64,000 nt of DNA from Microbacterium sp. RU33B (GCF_900155915.1 NZ_FTPO01000003.1:1-64000); one strand, 5' to 3'. Positions 23,470 through 34,425 are shown, counted from the stretch's first letter. Program-made: numbers and translations. The notes: a model not told the origin generated them from the sequence alone.

Positions 23470-24888
23470 ATGACCGAAGAGGCGGCTTCCGCGGGTCCGG
23501 CCGACCAGACGACGCTGGCGCCGCCGGGCGGCATGCGCATCTTCATCCAGGTGCTCGTCAACACCGCGGCGGCGAACATCACGACGAGCTTCCTCTGGTT
23601 CGCCCTCACGTTCTGGGCGTACCTCGAGACGCAGTCCGTCCTGGCGACCGGCGTCATCGGCGGCGCCTACATGCTCCTCATCGCGCTGTTCGGGATGCTG
23701 TTCGGCACGCTCGTCGACCGGCATCGCAAGCACCGGGTCATGGTGCTGTCCGGCTTCGTCACGCTCGCGGCGTTCCTCGTGGCGGGGGTGATGTGGGTCG
23801 CACTGGGTGAGCCTGCGCTCATCGACCTCGGCGCGGTGTGGTTCTGGGTGTTCTCGGCCATCATCCTGCTGGGAGCGGTGGTCGAGAACCTGCGCAGCAT
23901 CGCCCTGTCGACGACCGTCACGCTGCTCGTGCCGCAGGAGCGTCATGCGAACGCCAACGGCCTGGTCGGCACCGTGCAGGGCATGGCGTTCATGGTCACG
24001 AGCGTCTTCAGCGGTCTGGCGATCGGGTTCCTCGGCATGGGGTGGACGCTGCTGATCGCCCTCGTGCTCACCGTGGCGGCACTGGTGCACCTGCTCTTCA
24101 TCCGCATCCCCGAGGGCGCGCCCGCGGCCGTCGACGCGGCGCCCCTCATCGACTTCCGCGGCAGCATCCGTGCCGTGGTCGCCGTGTCGGGTCTGTTCGC
24201 GCTCATCATCTTCTCGACCCTCAACAACCTCATCGGCGGCGTGTACATGGCGCTGATGGATCCGTACGGCCTCACGCTCTTCCCCGTCGAGTGGTGGGGG
24301 GTCGTGCTCGGCGTCACGGCGACCGGCTTCATCATCGGCGGAGCGCTGATCGCCAAGTTCGGTCTCGGGCGCAATCCGATCCGCACGATGCTGCTCTTCG
24401 TCATCGTCATGGGGCTCCTCGGGAGCCTCTTCACGATCCGCGAATGGTGGTGGCTGTACGCCCTCGGCATCTGGCTGTACATGTGCCTCATCCCGGTGAT
24501 CGAGGCCTCCGAGCAGACCGTCATCCAGCGAGTCGTGCCCTTTGCCACACAGGGACGCGTGTTCGGATTCGCGCAGGCCTTCGAGGCCGCCGCGGCTCCG
24601 GTCACGGCGTTCCTCATCGCCCCGATCGCGCAGTTCTGGATCATCCCGTACATGAACTCGGATGCCGGGCAGCAGGACTGGGCGTGGCTCCTGGGCGAGG
24701 GCGAGGCGCGCGGGATCGCCCTGGTGTTCCTCGTGTCGGGGCTGGTCATGGTCGTGCTCGCGATCCTCGCGTTCTTCACCCGCTCGTACCGCGTGCTGTC
24801 GGCCGAGTACGCGGGCAACGAGGAATCGGTGCCCGCGGACCCGGCCGCGGCCGCTGCGGAGTCAGGCGTCGCGACCCGTGATGCCTGA
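23470..24888 (+). CDS. MFS transporter
   Basis: A 472-residue major facilitator with 12 predicted membrane helices. The inter-helix motif GMLFGTLVDRHRKHRVMVLSG (between helices 2 and 3, the DRxGRR equivalent) is clear. The second half contains ASEQTVIQRVVPFATQGRVFGFAQAFE, usual in drug or multidrug efflux members. The substrate cannot be read. The start is leaderless (TACCCT). Its last 27 bp overlap the convergent DUF6421 gene. Confidence 0.85.
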   Translation: MTEEAASAGPADQTTLAPPGGMRIFIQVLVNTAAANITTSFLWFALTFWAYLETQSVLATGVIGGAYMLLIALFGMLFGTLVDRHRKHRVMVLSGFVTLAAFLVAGVMWVALGEPALIDLGAVWFWVFSAIILLGAVVENLRSIALSTTVTLLVPQERHANANGLVGTVQGMAFMVTSVFSGLAIGFLGMGWTLLIALVLTVAALVHLLFIRIPEGAPAAVDAAPLIDFRGSIRAVVAVSGLFALIIFSTLNNLIGGVYMALMDPYGLTLFPVEWWGVVLGVTATGFIIGGALIAKFGLGRNPIRTMLLFVIVMGLLGSLFTIREWWWLYALGIWLYMCLIPVIEASEQTVIQRVVPFATQGRVFGFAQAFEAAAAPVTAFLIAPIAQFWIIPYMNSDAGQQDWAWLLGEGEARGIALVFLVSGLVMVVLAILAFFTRSYRVLSAEYAGNEESVPADPAAAAAESGVATRDA

Positions 24889-26271
24889 GGTCGAGGCGAT
24901 GACGTCGCGCATCTTCTTCTCGAGCGCTTCGAAGAACATCGAGAGGGGGAACTCGTCGTCCAGCACCATGTCGGTGTAGCCCTTCGGCGCACCGGCGAGC
25001 ACGTCGAGCGGCAGGCCTCGATCCCACGCGGAGGCCGGGTTGGGCGTCAGCGTCTGGCGCACGAGGTCGTAGGCGGCGAGCCAGTGCGCCGTCTTGGGGC
25101 GGTCGATCGACTTCCAGTACAGCTCGTCGATCGAGTCCGCGAGCGCGACGACCGCCGCGGGCACCTCGTCCCAGTCGAACGCGAGGGCGGTGTCGGTCCA
25201 GTGCAGGACGCCGCGCTGGTGCAGCCACGCGAACAGCAGCTGTCCGCCGAGGCCGTCGTAGTTGCGCACCCGGCTGCCCGTGATGGCGAAGCGGAAGATG
25301 CGGTCGAAGATGACGGCGTACTGCACGAGCTTCGCGTGCTCGAGCATCTCCGCCTCGGCGTCGGTGAGCCACTCCTCACGCGCGCGGAGGCGCTCCTCGA
25401 TCGCGACGCACTCGCGGAAGGCGGTGAGGTCGCAGCGCAGCTCCTCGAGCGAGTAGAGGAAGAACGGCATCCGCTGCTTGATCATGAAGGGATCGAAGGG
25501 CAGGTCCCCGCGCATGTGCGTGCGATCGTGGATGATGTCCCACATCACGAACGTCTTCTCGGTGAGCTCCTGGTCGTCGAGCATCGCGGCCGCCTCGGCC
25601 GGGAGCTCGAGCTTCGTGATCTCCGACGCCGCGCGGACGACCCGGCGATAGCGGGCCGCCTCGCGATCCTGGAAGATCGCGCCCCACGTGAACGTCGGGA
25701 TCTCCCGCATGGCGACGGTCTCGGGGAACAGCACCGCCGAGTTCGTGTCGTAGCCGGGCGTGAAGTCGAGGAACCGCAGCGACACGAACAGCTTGTTCGT
25801 GTACTCCGTCTCGAGCTGCGCGATGAACTCCGGCCAGATCACCTCGACGAGGACGGCCTCGACGCGGCGATCGGTCGAGCCGTTCTGCGTGTACATCGGG
25901 AACACGACGAGGTGGCGGATGCCGTCGACCCGGTGCTGCTGCGGCTGGAAGGCCATCAGCGACTCGAGGAAGTCGGGCACGCCGAACCCGCCGTCGGCCC
26001 AGCGCTCGAAGTCGTGCATGCTCGCGGCAAGGTAGTCGGAGTCGTGCGGGAAGAGCGGCGCCAGTGCGCGCATCGACTCGATGATCGCCTGCACGTGCGC
26101 TCGGGCGTCGGCGTGGTCTTCGACGCTCGGGATCGATCCGTCCTTCACCTGCATCTGCTGAAGACCCGTCGCGGCGTCCTTCAGCGCGAGCCAGGCGGCG
26201 GAGTCCTCGACGACCTCGGGCTCTCCGACGACGGACGCGACGGCACCGGTGGTGGCGTGGGTCAGGGACAT
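24862..26271 (-). CDS. DUF6421 family protein
   Basis: A 469-residue soluble protein of an actinobacterial family with no known function. Notable stretches are FVMWDIIHDRTHMRGDLPFDPFMIKQRMPFF, with a conserved-looking HDRTH that could bind a metal, and AFAITGSRVRNYDGLGGQLLFAWLHQRG (approximate wording from FRFAITGSRVRNYDG). There is no signal peptide. The ATG follows a good GGAGGT ribosome binding site. It is divergent from an Lrp/AsnC regulator with only 72 bp between the starts, so it is probably the target of that regulator. Confidence 0.8.
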   Translation of the reverse strand: MSLTHATTGAVASVVGEPEVVEDSAAWLALKDAATGLQQMQVKDGSIPSVEDHADARAHVQAIIESMRALAPLFPHDSDYLAASMHDFERWADGGFGVPDFLESLMAFQPQQHRVDGIRHLVVFPMYTQNGSTDRRVEAVLVEVIWPEFIAQLETEYTNKLFVSLRFLDFTPGYDTNSAVLFPETVAMREIPTFTWGAIFQDREAARYRRVVRAASEITKLELPAEAAAMLDDQELTEKTFVMWDIIHDRTHMRGDLPFDPFMIKQRMPFFLYSLEELRCDLTAFRECVAIEERLRAREEWLTDAEAEMLEHAKLVQYAVIFDRIFRFAITGSRVRNYDGLGGQLLFAWLHQRGVLHWTDTALAFDWDEVPAAVVALADSIDELYWKSIDRPKTAHWLAAYDLVRQTLTPNPASAWDRGLPLDVLAGAPKGYTDMVLDDEFPLSMFFEALEKKMRDVIASTSGITGRDA

Positions 26272-26292
26272 GGGAACCTCCGATCTTCGACA

Positions 26293-26343
26293 GGCAGGAA
26301 TATTTCCGGCGAATGCGGTTGCCTGCAGGTATTATTCCATGCC
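26293..26343. promoter_or_regulatory. Divergent promoter/operator between DUF6421 and Lrp
   Basis: GGAATATTTCC (26297-26307, GGAA/TTCC around an AT core) and the perfect palindrome CCTGCAGG (26322-26329) are followed by a -10 TATTAT (26330-26335) 8 nt before the Lrp ATG. The AT-rich inverted half-sites look like Lrp/AsnC binding sites. Confidence 0.5.
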
Positions 26344-26793
26344 ATGGAGGACTCTGTCGACGAAGCGATCATCCGTGAAGTCGCGAAGGACGCGCGGGCG
26401 ACCCTGTCGCACATCTCCGAAGCCGTCGGGCTCTCCGTGTCCGCGGTGCAGGCCCGGCTCCGCCGCCTCGAGACGCGCGGGGTGATCGCGGGCTACCGTG
26501 CGATCCTCGACCCCGAGGCGATGGGCAAGTCGCTCTCCGCCTTCATCGAGATCACGCCCCTCGATCCGGCACAGCCCGACAACGCCCCCGAGCTCCTCGA
26601 GCACCTCGACGCGATCGAGGCGTGCCACTCGATCGCCGGCGACGCCGCCTACATGCTCTTCGTCCGGGTCGCCGCTCCTCGCGACCTCGAGGCGCTCGTC
26701 CGCGACATCCGGCTCGCGGCATCCGTCAACACCCGCACGACCGTCGTGCTGCAGACGTACTACGAGAACCGCCCGCTCCTGCCGGACGCGTAA
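26344..26793 (+). CDS. Lrp/AsnC family transcriptional regulator
   Basis: A 149-residue regulator with an N-terminal helix-turn-helix (ARATLSHISEAVGLSVSAVQARLRRLETRGVIAGY) and a C-terminal RAM/ligand-binding domain (CHSIAGDAAYMLFVRV). Such proteins bind amino acids and control amino-acid or nitrogen metabolism and often themselves. ATG 26344 follows a TATTAT -10. It is divergent to the DUF6421 gene and converges on the pyrimidine operon with a 21-bp gap, so it may control either. The ligand is unknown. Confidence 0.9.
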   Translation: MEDSVDEAIIREVAKDARATLSHISEAVGLSVSAVQARLRRLETRGVIAGYRAILDPEAMGKSLSAFIEITPLDPAQPDNAPELLEHLDAIEACHSIAGDAAYMLFVRVAAPRDLEALVRDIRLAASVNTRTTVVLQTYYENRPLLPDA

Positions 26794-26814
26794 GACCGGG
26801 CGGACCGACGCGGG

Positions 26815-28140
26815 TCAGGCGATCGCGGCGAGCGCCTCGTCGTACGCCGTCATCGCCTGGCCGACCTCGTCGGCCGTCACGACGCACGGCGGCACGACGT
26901 GGATGCGGTTGTCGGCGACGAACGGAAGCACGCCGCGGTCGAGGAGCTCCTTCTTGACTGCGGCGATGCGGGGCGCGGGGAGCGGTTCGCGGGTCTCGCG
27001 GTCGACGACGAGCTCCATCGCCCAGAACACGCCTTCGCCCCGCACCTCCCCGATGAGGTCGTGCTTCTCGGCCAGCGCCTCCAGGCCAGGACCGATCTCC
27101 TCCGCGCCGATCGTGCGCGCGTTGTCGACGATCCCCTCGGACTCCATCGCGTCCAGTGCGCCGACGATCGATGCGGCGGCGAGCGGGTGCCCGCTGTAGG
27201 TGAGCCCGCCCGGGAAGACCCGGTCGTCGAACGTCGCGGCGATGTCGTCGGAGATGACGACGCCGCCCACCGGCACGTAGCCGGAGTTGACGCCCTTGGC
27301 GAAGGTGATGAGGTCGGGCCGCACGTCGTAGCCGTCGAAGGCGAACCACCGGCCGGTGCGGCCGAAGCCCGCCATGACCTCGTCGAGGATCAGGAGAATG
27401 CCGAACTCGTCGGCCAGCGCGCGCACGCCGGCGAGGTAGCCGGGGGGCGGCACGAGGATCCCGGCGGTTCCCGGGATCGACTCGATCAGGATCGCGGCGA
27501 TCGAGGCGGGCCCTTCGGCCTGGATGACCCGGCGGAGGTGGTGCAGCGCGCGCTCGGACTCCTGCTCGGGCGTCGTCGCCCAGAACTCGCTGCGGTAGAG
27601 GTAGGGGCCGAAGAAGTGCACGTGTCCCCGTGCGAACTCGTTCGGGATGCGACGCCAGTCGCCCGTCGCGACGATCGCGGCGCCGGTGTTGCCGTGGTAC
27701 GAGCGGTAGGTGCTCAGCACCTTGTCGCGACCGGTGTGCAGGCGCGCCATCCGGATCGCGTTCTCGATCGCATCCGCCCCGCCGTTGGTGAAGAAGACCT
27801 TCGAAAGACCCTCGGGCGCACGCGCGATGATGCGCTTCGCCGCTTCGCCGCGCGTGAGGTTGGCCGTCGCGGGACCGATCGTGGCGAGCAGGTCGGCCTG
27901 CTCCTTGATGGCCGCGACGACGGCGGGATGCTGATGCCCGATGTTGACGTTGACGAGCTGGCTCGAGAAGTCGAGGTAGCGGCGACCGCTGTGGTCCCAC
28001 ACGGTCGAGCCCGAGCCGCCGGCGATGACGACGGGGTTCAGCGTCGCCTGCGCCGACCACGAGTGGAACACGTGGCGGTCCAGCTCCCGGGTGAGGTCGT
28101 CGAGTTCGCTGCCGGTGGTGGTGTCGGTCATGATGCTCAT
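26815..28140 (-). CDS. Class III aminotransferase (omega/beta-alanine type)
   Basis: A 441-residue PLP enzyme. The PLP lysine is in DLITFAKGVNSGYVPVG, the Asp in LLILDEVMAGFGRTGRW and the phosphate-binding YHGNTGAA motif is earlier. It is the last gene of the eight-gene minus-strand operon that also codes dihydropyrimidinase and beta-ureidopropionase. The context therefore points to transamination of beta-alanine or beta-aminoisobutyrate, the end products of reductive pyrimidine breakdown (inference). ATG 28140 gives a few extra residues; ATG 28131 is possible. It lies 58 bp after the binding-protein gene. Confidence 0.85.
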   Translation of the reverse strand: MSIMTDTTTGSELDDLTRELDRHVFHSWSAQATLNPVVIAGGSGSTVWDHSGRRYLDFSSQLVNVNIGHQHPAVVAAIKEQADLLATIGPATANLTRGEAAKRIIARAPEGLSKVFFTNGGADAIENAIRMARLHTGRDKVLSTYRSYHGNTGAAIVATGDWRRIPNEFARGHVHFFGPYLYRSEFWATTPEQESERALHHLRRVIQAEGPASIAAILIESIPGTAGILVPPPGYLAGVRALADEFGILLILDEVMAGFGRTGRWFAFDGYDVRPDLITFAKGVNSGYVPVGGVVISDDIAATFDDRVFPGGLTYSGHPLAAASIVGALDAMESEGIVDNARTIGAEEIGPGLEALAEKHDLIGEVRGEGVFWAMELVVDRETREPLPAPRIAAVKKELLDRGVLPFVADNRIHVVPPCVVTADEVGQAMTAYDEALAAIA

Positions 28141-28198
28141 TCTGGTCGTGACCCGGCCGCTCCGCGAGTGCGGAGCGGCCGGGATGGTGCGTACGGTG

Positions 28199-29377
28199 CT
28201 ACTGGCCGCCCTCGGTGAGGACGACGTCGATCGGGGTGTACTCCCCGGCGACGTCGACACCCTCGTCCTTCAGCGCGGCGAGCGCCTTCTCGATGTACTC
28301 GTTCGAGAACGCGGTCTCGGCGGGCTCTTCCGTGATCAGGTTGAGGCCGTCCTGGTTGACGGCGGCGAGCGCGCCCGCGACCGTCTGATCCCATGCCGCC
28401 TGGTCGATGAGACCGAACTCGGCACCGGTCCAGATGAGCTTGTTGACCTCGTTCATCTGCCACAGCTGGTGGACGGGGCCGACGGGGAAGGCCGCTTCGG
28501 CGTTCGAAGCGATGTCGTAGACGATCTCGGCCGCCTCTTCGGGGTTGTCGCGCGCGAACAGCCAGCCCTTCGTGATGGCCTTGAGGAAGCGCACCGCGGC
28601 GTCGGCGTACGCCGGGTCGTCGGCGAGGCGCTGCGTGTCGGCCCAGACGGCGTCCTGCAGCATCGCGCCCTCGGTGTCCTCGTACGAGACGACGTCGAAG
28701 TCCTCCGGCTGGTACAGCTCGCCGGTGTCGGGGTTGACGACTTCGAGGATCTGCGCCCATTCGTTGTAGGTCATGGCCTGCGCGGCATCCACGTCCCGAT
28801 CGAGCAGGGCGTTCATGCTGAAGTCCTGCGTCGTGATCGACACCGACGAGGCGTCGACGTCGTCCGCGGCCATCGCCGCGAAGATCTCCCACTCGTTGCC
28901 GAAGCCCCACGACCCGATCTTCTTGCCCTCGAAGTCGCCGACGCCCGTGATGCCGCTGTCCTTCCACGACACCTGCAGAGTGCCCGAGGTCTGGTAGACC
29001 TGGGCGATGTCGGTGAGCTCCACTCCGGATGCCTCGAGCGTGCCGAGCACTTTCGGCACCCAGGCGATCGCGAAGTCGGCGTCGCCCGCGACGAGGGCGT
29101 CCTGGGGCACGATGTCGCCGCCGGAGGGGACGATCGTGACCTCGTCGAAGCCCTCCTCCTCGAAGTAGCCCTTCTCCTGCGCCAGGTAATAGCCCGCGAA
29201 CTGCGCCTGCGGCAGCCACTGCAGCTGCAGCGTGATCGAGGTGAGCGGCTCGAAGTCGCCCTCGGCCGCGCCGCCCGATTCCTCGGGCGACGACGAGCCG
29301 GAGCACGCCGCGAGGGCGAGGGAAGCGACCACGACAGTGGATGCGGCGAGGAGTCCTCGCCTGATGCTGTGTCTCAT
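28199..29377 (-). CDS. ABC transporter substrate-binding lipoprotein, NMT1/THI5-like
   Basis: A 392-residue lipoprotein with a lipobox ending LAAC (Cys25) and an NMT1/SsuA-type periplasmic-fold domain (LTSITLQLQWLPQAQFAGYYLAQEKGYF). Members bind pyrimidine precursors, taurine or alkanesulfonates. The operon context of dihydropyrimidinase and nitrilase suggests a pyrimidine or related heterocycle as ligand (inference). GAAAGG lies just upstream of the ATG. It is followed on the same strand by the aminotransferase. Confidence 0.85.
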   Translation of the reverse strand: MRHSIRRGLLAASTVVVASLALAACSGSSSPEESGGAAEGDFEPLTSITLQLQWLPQAQFAGYYLAQEKGYFEEEGFDEVTIVPSGGDIVPQDALVAGDADFAIAWVPKVLGTLEASGVELTDIAQVYQTSGTLQVSWKDSGITGVGDFEGKKIGSWGFGNEWEIFAAMAADDVDASSVSITTQDFSMNALLDRDVDAAQAMTYNEWAQILEVVNPDTGELYQPEDFDVVSYEDTEGAMLQDAVWADTQRLADDPAYADAAVRFLKAITKGWLFARDNPEEAAEIVYDIASNAEAAFPVGPVHQLWQMNEVNKLIWTGAEFGLIDQAAWDQTVAGALAAVNQDGLNLITEEPAETAFSNEYIEKALAALKDEGVDVAGEYTPIDVVLTEGGQ

Positions 29378-29462
29378 GCTGTTCCTTTCGGGTGGTGCCC
29401 TTCGACGAGCTCAGGGACCGGTGGGTGGATCAGGACTGGAGGGGGGGCAGGGCTGGAGGGGG

Positions 29463-30263
29463 TCAGGAGCCGGCCGGTCTCCTCGTGGCGAGCCGCTCCA
29501 GGAGCGATGTCGCCAGGAAGAAGGCGAGACCGATGAGGATGCCTCCGAACACGTACGCCCAGGCGAGCGAGGCCCGGCCGGATTTCGCGTACGTCGCGAT
29601 GGCGGTGCCGACCCCGTCGGCGGGGCCGCCGAAGTACTCGGCGACGAGGGCGGAGATGACAGCGAGGGATGCCGCGATCCGCAGGCCCGTCATCAGGTAC
29701 GGCAGCGCCGTGGGGAGGGTCAGCGCGCGGAACGTCTGGGCGCCCGTGGCCGCGGACGCACGGAAGACGTCGCGATGCACGGCCCGCGTCTGCCGCAGGC
29801 CCCGCAGCACGTTGACGAACACCGGGATGAAGGCGGCGATGGCCGCGACCGCCTGGCGGCCGAACTGGCTCGAGGCGCCGAACATCGTGTTGAGGATGGG
29901 GGTGACGGCGACGATCGGGACCACCGCGATCGCGGCGATGAGGGGCGCCAGCATCCCGTCGATCGACCGGACCGAGGCCGCGAGCCCCGCGAGCGCCACG
30001 GCCGCCAGCGATCCGACCACGAGTCCGAGGAGCGCGTTGAGCGCCGTGATGCCCATGTCCTCCGCGATGATGTCCCACCGCAGGACGAACTCCTCCGCGA
30101 TCGCGACCGGGCTCGGCAGCATCCGGGGCGCGGTGCCCAGCACGTCGACCCACACGATCCACAGCACGAACCCGATCACACCGACTGCGACGGGCGCGGC
30201 GATCCTCAGCCAGGCAGGCGGGGCGCCCATGGCCGGCCCCTCAGCGGGTCGAAGGGCGGTCAT
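29463..30263 (-). CDS. ABC transporter permease, SsuC/ThiX type
   Basis: A 266-residue BPD_transp_1 permease with about six helices. The coupling EAA loop is visible as AATGAQTFRALTLPTALPYLMTGLRIAASLAV. The start ATG 30263 overlaps the ATPase stop as ATGA. It is the second permease of the NMT1-type importer and would form a heterodimer with the permease at 31045-31956. Confidence 0.85.
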   Translation of the reverse strand: MTALRPAEGPAMGAPPAWLRIAAPVAVGVIGFVLWIVWVDVLGTAPRMLPSPVAIAEEFVLRWDIIAEDMGITALNALLGLVVGSLAAVALAGLAASVRSIDGMLAPLIAAIAVVPIVAVTPILNTMFGASSQFGRQAVAAIAAFIPVFVNVLRGLRQTRAVHRDVFRASAATGAQTFRALTLPTALPYLMTGLRIAASLAVISALVAEYFGGPADGVGTAIATYAKSGRASLAWAYVFGGILIGLAFFLATSLLERLATRRPAGS

Positions 30264-31048
30264 CGCTCGTTCGCCCTCTCGACGGGCGTGCCGTGCAGCG
30301 CTTCGCGCACCGCGGTCACGCGCTCGAAGTACGCGGGCGATTCGCGCAGGGTCTCGTCGCGCACGGCTCCGAGCCCGGTGGTCAGGATGTCGGTGATGCG
30401 GCCCGGCCGCGGGCTCATCACCACGACCCGGTCGGAGAGGAAGACCGCCTCCGGGATCGAGTGCGTCACGAAGACGACGGCGGCGCCCGTCTCGACGGCG
30501 ATGCGGGTGAGCTCACCCTGGAGGTACTCGCGGGTCATCTCATCGAGGGCCCCGAACGGCTCGTCCATGAGGAGCAGCTTCGGTCGCGACGCCAGCGCCC
30601 GGGCGATCGCGACGCGCTGCTGCATTCCGCCGGAGAGCTGGTCGGGGTAGCGGCCGGCGAAATCGGTGAGCCCGACGAGCTGGATGAGCTCGGCCACCCG
30701 CGCCTCGCGCTCGGGCTTCGGCATCCGGTGCAGTTCGAGGGGGAGCGCGATGTTCGCCGCGACGGATCGCCAGGGAAGCAGCCCTGCCTGCTGGAACGCG
30801 ATGCCGTAGTCCTGGTCGATGCGCGCGGTGCGCGCGGGCTTGCCGAAGATCTCGAGCGTGCCGGTGGTCGCGGGGTCGAGGTCGGCGATGAGGCGCAGCA
30901 GCGTCGACTTGCCGCAGCCCGACGGGCCGATGAGCGATACGAACTCGCCGGCCGCCACCTCGAGGTCGACGTCGGTGAGCGCCGTCACGTCGCCCTTGCC
31001 CGTCGGGAAGACCTTGCCGACACCGGATGCCTTGACTGCGGCGGTCAT
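30260..31048 (-). CDS. ABC transporter ATP-binding protein, SsuB type
   Basis: A 262-residue ATPase. Walker A is GPSGCGKSTLLRL, the signature [15 protein letters not shown] and Walker B LLLMDEPFGALDEMTREY. It has the pattern of nitrate/sulfonate/taurine-type importers. It overlaps both neighbours by ATGA (31045-31048 and 30260-30263), so the transporter genes are translationally coupled. AGGAGAGG precedes the ATG. Confidence 0.9.
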   Translation of the reverse strand: MTAAVKASGVGKVFPTGKGDVTALTDVDLEVAAGEFVSLIGPSGCGKSTLLRLIADLDPATTGTLEIFGKPARTARIDQDYGIAFQQAGLLPWRSVAANIALPLELHRMPKPEREARVAELIQLVGLTDFAGRYPDQLSGGMQQRVAIARALASRPKLLLMDEPFGALDEMTREYLQGELTRIAVETGAAVVFVTHSIPEAVFLSDRVVVMSPRPGRITDILTTGLGAVRDETLRESPAYFERVTAVREALHGTPVERANER

Positions 31049-31956
31049 GCGGTCGCCTCTCCTCTTCGGTAGTTCTTGAACCAGATGCCCAGCAGTGCGA
31101 CCGACCCGGCGGCGACCAGCCCGAGCGCGATCGATCCGAACATCGGGCCCCACGGGGCGGCGGGGTCGCTCGAGGCCTGGCCGGCGAGCTGGATGAGCAT
31201 GCGACCGATGCCTCCGCGCATCCCGATCGACACCTCGGCCACGACGGCGCCGACGACGGCGTTCGCGGCGGCGAGGCGGAGGGCGGGGATGAGGTGGGGA
31301 ACGGCGGCCGGGAAGCGCAGCCGGAACAGCGTCGCCCAGTAGCCGGCGGCGTACGTGCGCATGAGGTCGAGGTGCAGGGCGTCGGGGGCGCCGAGTCCGC
31401 GCAGCATTCCGACGGCGACGGGGAAGAACGCGAGGTAGGAGGCGATGACGGCGACCGACAGCCACTGCGGCCAGGGGAAGGCATCCCGATCGATCTGATT
31501 GCCGATGGCGTTCACGACCGGCGCGAACGCGATGAGCGGCACGATCTGGCTCACGACGATCCAGGGCAGCAGCCCCCACTCCACGACGCGCCACCGCTGC
31601 ATCACGACGCCGAGCACGACCCCGACGACGACGCCGATGATCCAGCCGACGGCGGCGATGCCGAGGGTCACGAGGGCGGCGGCCGCCACCGTCACCCACA
31701 GCGGCGGCGTGCTCCCGCCGCTGGTGGGCTCGAACAGCCGTGCCACCATGTCCCACACGTGCGGCATCGCGCGATCGTGGGTGCGCGGCAGGATCATGAC
31801 GCCCGACCCCGCTTCGCCGGCCGCGCCGCCGATCACGAATCCCTCCGCCGGCCCGAGGAGCTTGTACAGCTCCCACACCGCGATCACGGCGAGGACGCCC
31901 ACGGCGCCCCACGCCGCGGCCACCCATCCCCGGCTCGAGGTGCGGGAGTCCGTCAT
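31045..31956 (-). CDS. ABC transporter permease of the pyrimidine operon
   Basis: A 303-residue permease with about seven helices and the EAA loop LRTYAAGYWATLFRLRFPAAVPHLIPALRLAAANAVVGA. It has a longer N-terminus than its partner, with a hydrophobic start (WVAAAWGAVGVLAVIAVWELY). ATG 31956 overlaps the stop of the LLM oxidoreductase (ATGA). Confidence 0.85.
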   Translation of the reverse strand: MTDSRTSSRGWVAAAWGAVGVLAVIAVWELYKLLGPAEGFVIGGAAGEAGSGVMILPRTHDRAMPHVWDMVARLFEPTSGGSTPPLWVTVAAAALVTLGIAAVGWIIGVVVGVVLGVVMQRWRVVEWGLLPWIVVSQIVPLIAFAPVVNAIGNQIDRDAFPWPQWLSVAVIASYLAFFPVAVGMLRGLGAPDALHLDLMRTYAAGYWATLFRLRFPAAVPHLIPALRLAAANAVVGAVVAEVSIGMRGGIGRMLIQLAGQASSDPAAPWGPMFGSIALGLVAAGSVALLGIWFKNYRRGEATA

Positions 31957-32969
31957 CGCTTGGCCGTGATGTGCGTCGCGAGGGCCGGGATGACGGTCTC
32001 GCCGTAGACGCGGAGCGTCTCCTCCTTGTTGTCGTGCTGGAGGTAGCCCGCGAACTGCGTCACGCCGATGTCCTTCAGCTGCTTCAGCTTCTCGATGTGG
32101 TGCCCGGCAGACCCGAGGATGCAGAAACGGTCGATGATCTCGTCGGGCACGAAGTCGACGTGGTCGTTGCCCGACTTGCCGTGCGAGTTGTAGTCGTACC
32201 CCTGGCGGCCGGCGATGTAGTCGGTCAGGGCGTCGGGCACGGCTCCGTGGTGACCGTACTTCGTGACGATGTCGGCGACGTGGTTGCCCACCATGCCGCC
32301 GAACCAGCGGCACTGGTCGCGCATGTGCTCCCAATCGGCGCCGATGTACATCGGCGCCGCGACGCAGAACGCCAGCGACTCGGGGTCGCGGCCGACGGCG
32401 GCCGCGGCCTCCTTGACCGTCGTGATCATCCACGCGGCGATGTCGAGGTCCGCGAGCTGCAGGATGAACCCGTCGCCCACTTCGCCGGCGAGCTTGAGCG
32501 CCAGCGGACCGTAGGCCGCGACCCACACGTCCAGGCTCGAGCCCCGGCTCCACGGGAACTGCAGCGTCGCGCCGTTGTACTCGACCGCACGCGAGTTGCC
32601 GAGCTCGCGGATGACGTGGATCGACTCGCGCAGCTCCTTCATCGTCACCGGCGACCCGTTCGTGACGCGCACGGCCGAGTCGCCCCGTCCGATGCCGCAG
32701 ATCGTGCGGTTGCCGTACATCTCATTGAGCGTGGCGAAGACGGATGCCGTGACCGTCCAGTCCCGGGTGGCGGGATTGGTCACGAACGGGCCGACGATCA
32801 CCCGGTTGGTCTGGGCGAGGATCGCGGAGTGGATGACGTACGGCTCCTCCCACAGGAGGTGGGAGTCGAAGGTCCACACGTGGCTGAAGCCGTGGGCCTC
32901 GGCCAGCTGCGCGAGCTGCACGACGCGCGCCGCGGGCGGGTTGGTCTGGAGGACGACGCCGAAGTCCAT
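31953..32969 (-). CDS. LLM class flavin/F420-dependent oxidoreductase
   Basis: A 338-residue TIM-barrel oxidoreductase of the luciferase-like monooxygenase class. It begins MDFGVVLQTNPPAARVVQLAQ and contains GNRTICGIGRGDSAVR and VWVAAYGPLALKLAGEVGDGFIL. It most resembles the F420-dependent group that is often found beside dihydropyrimidinase (family I know as TIGR03842; assignment from memory). It sits between dihydropyrimidinase and the importer. No dihydropyrimidine dehydrogenase subunit is seen in the window, so it is a candidate for the missing uracil/thymine reduction or an oxidative side step (inference). Confidence 0.8.
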   Translation of the reverse strand: MDFGVVLQTNPPAARVVQLAQLAEAHGFSHVWTFDSHLLWEEPYVIHSAILAQTNRVIVGPFVTNPATRDWTVTASVFATLNEMYGNRTICGIGRGDSAVRVTNGSPVTMKELRESIHVIRELGNSRAVEYNGATLQFPWSRGSSLDVWVAAYGPLALKLAGEVGDGFILQLADLDIAAWMITTVKEAAAAVGRDPESLAFCVAAPMYIGADWEHMRDQCRWFGGMVGNHVADIVTKYGHHGAVPDALTDYIAGRQGYDYNSHGKSGNDHVDFVPDEIIDRFCILGSAGHHIEKLKQLKDIGVTQFAGYLQHDNKEETLRVYGETVIPALATHITAKR

Positions 32970-32972
32970 CGC

Positions 32973-34409
<1,437 letters not shown>

Positions 34410-34425
34410 GATGCGCTCCCTTCCG

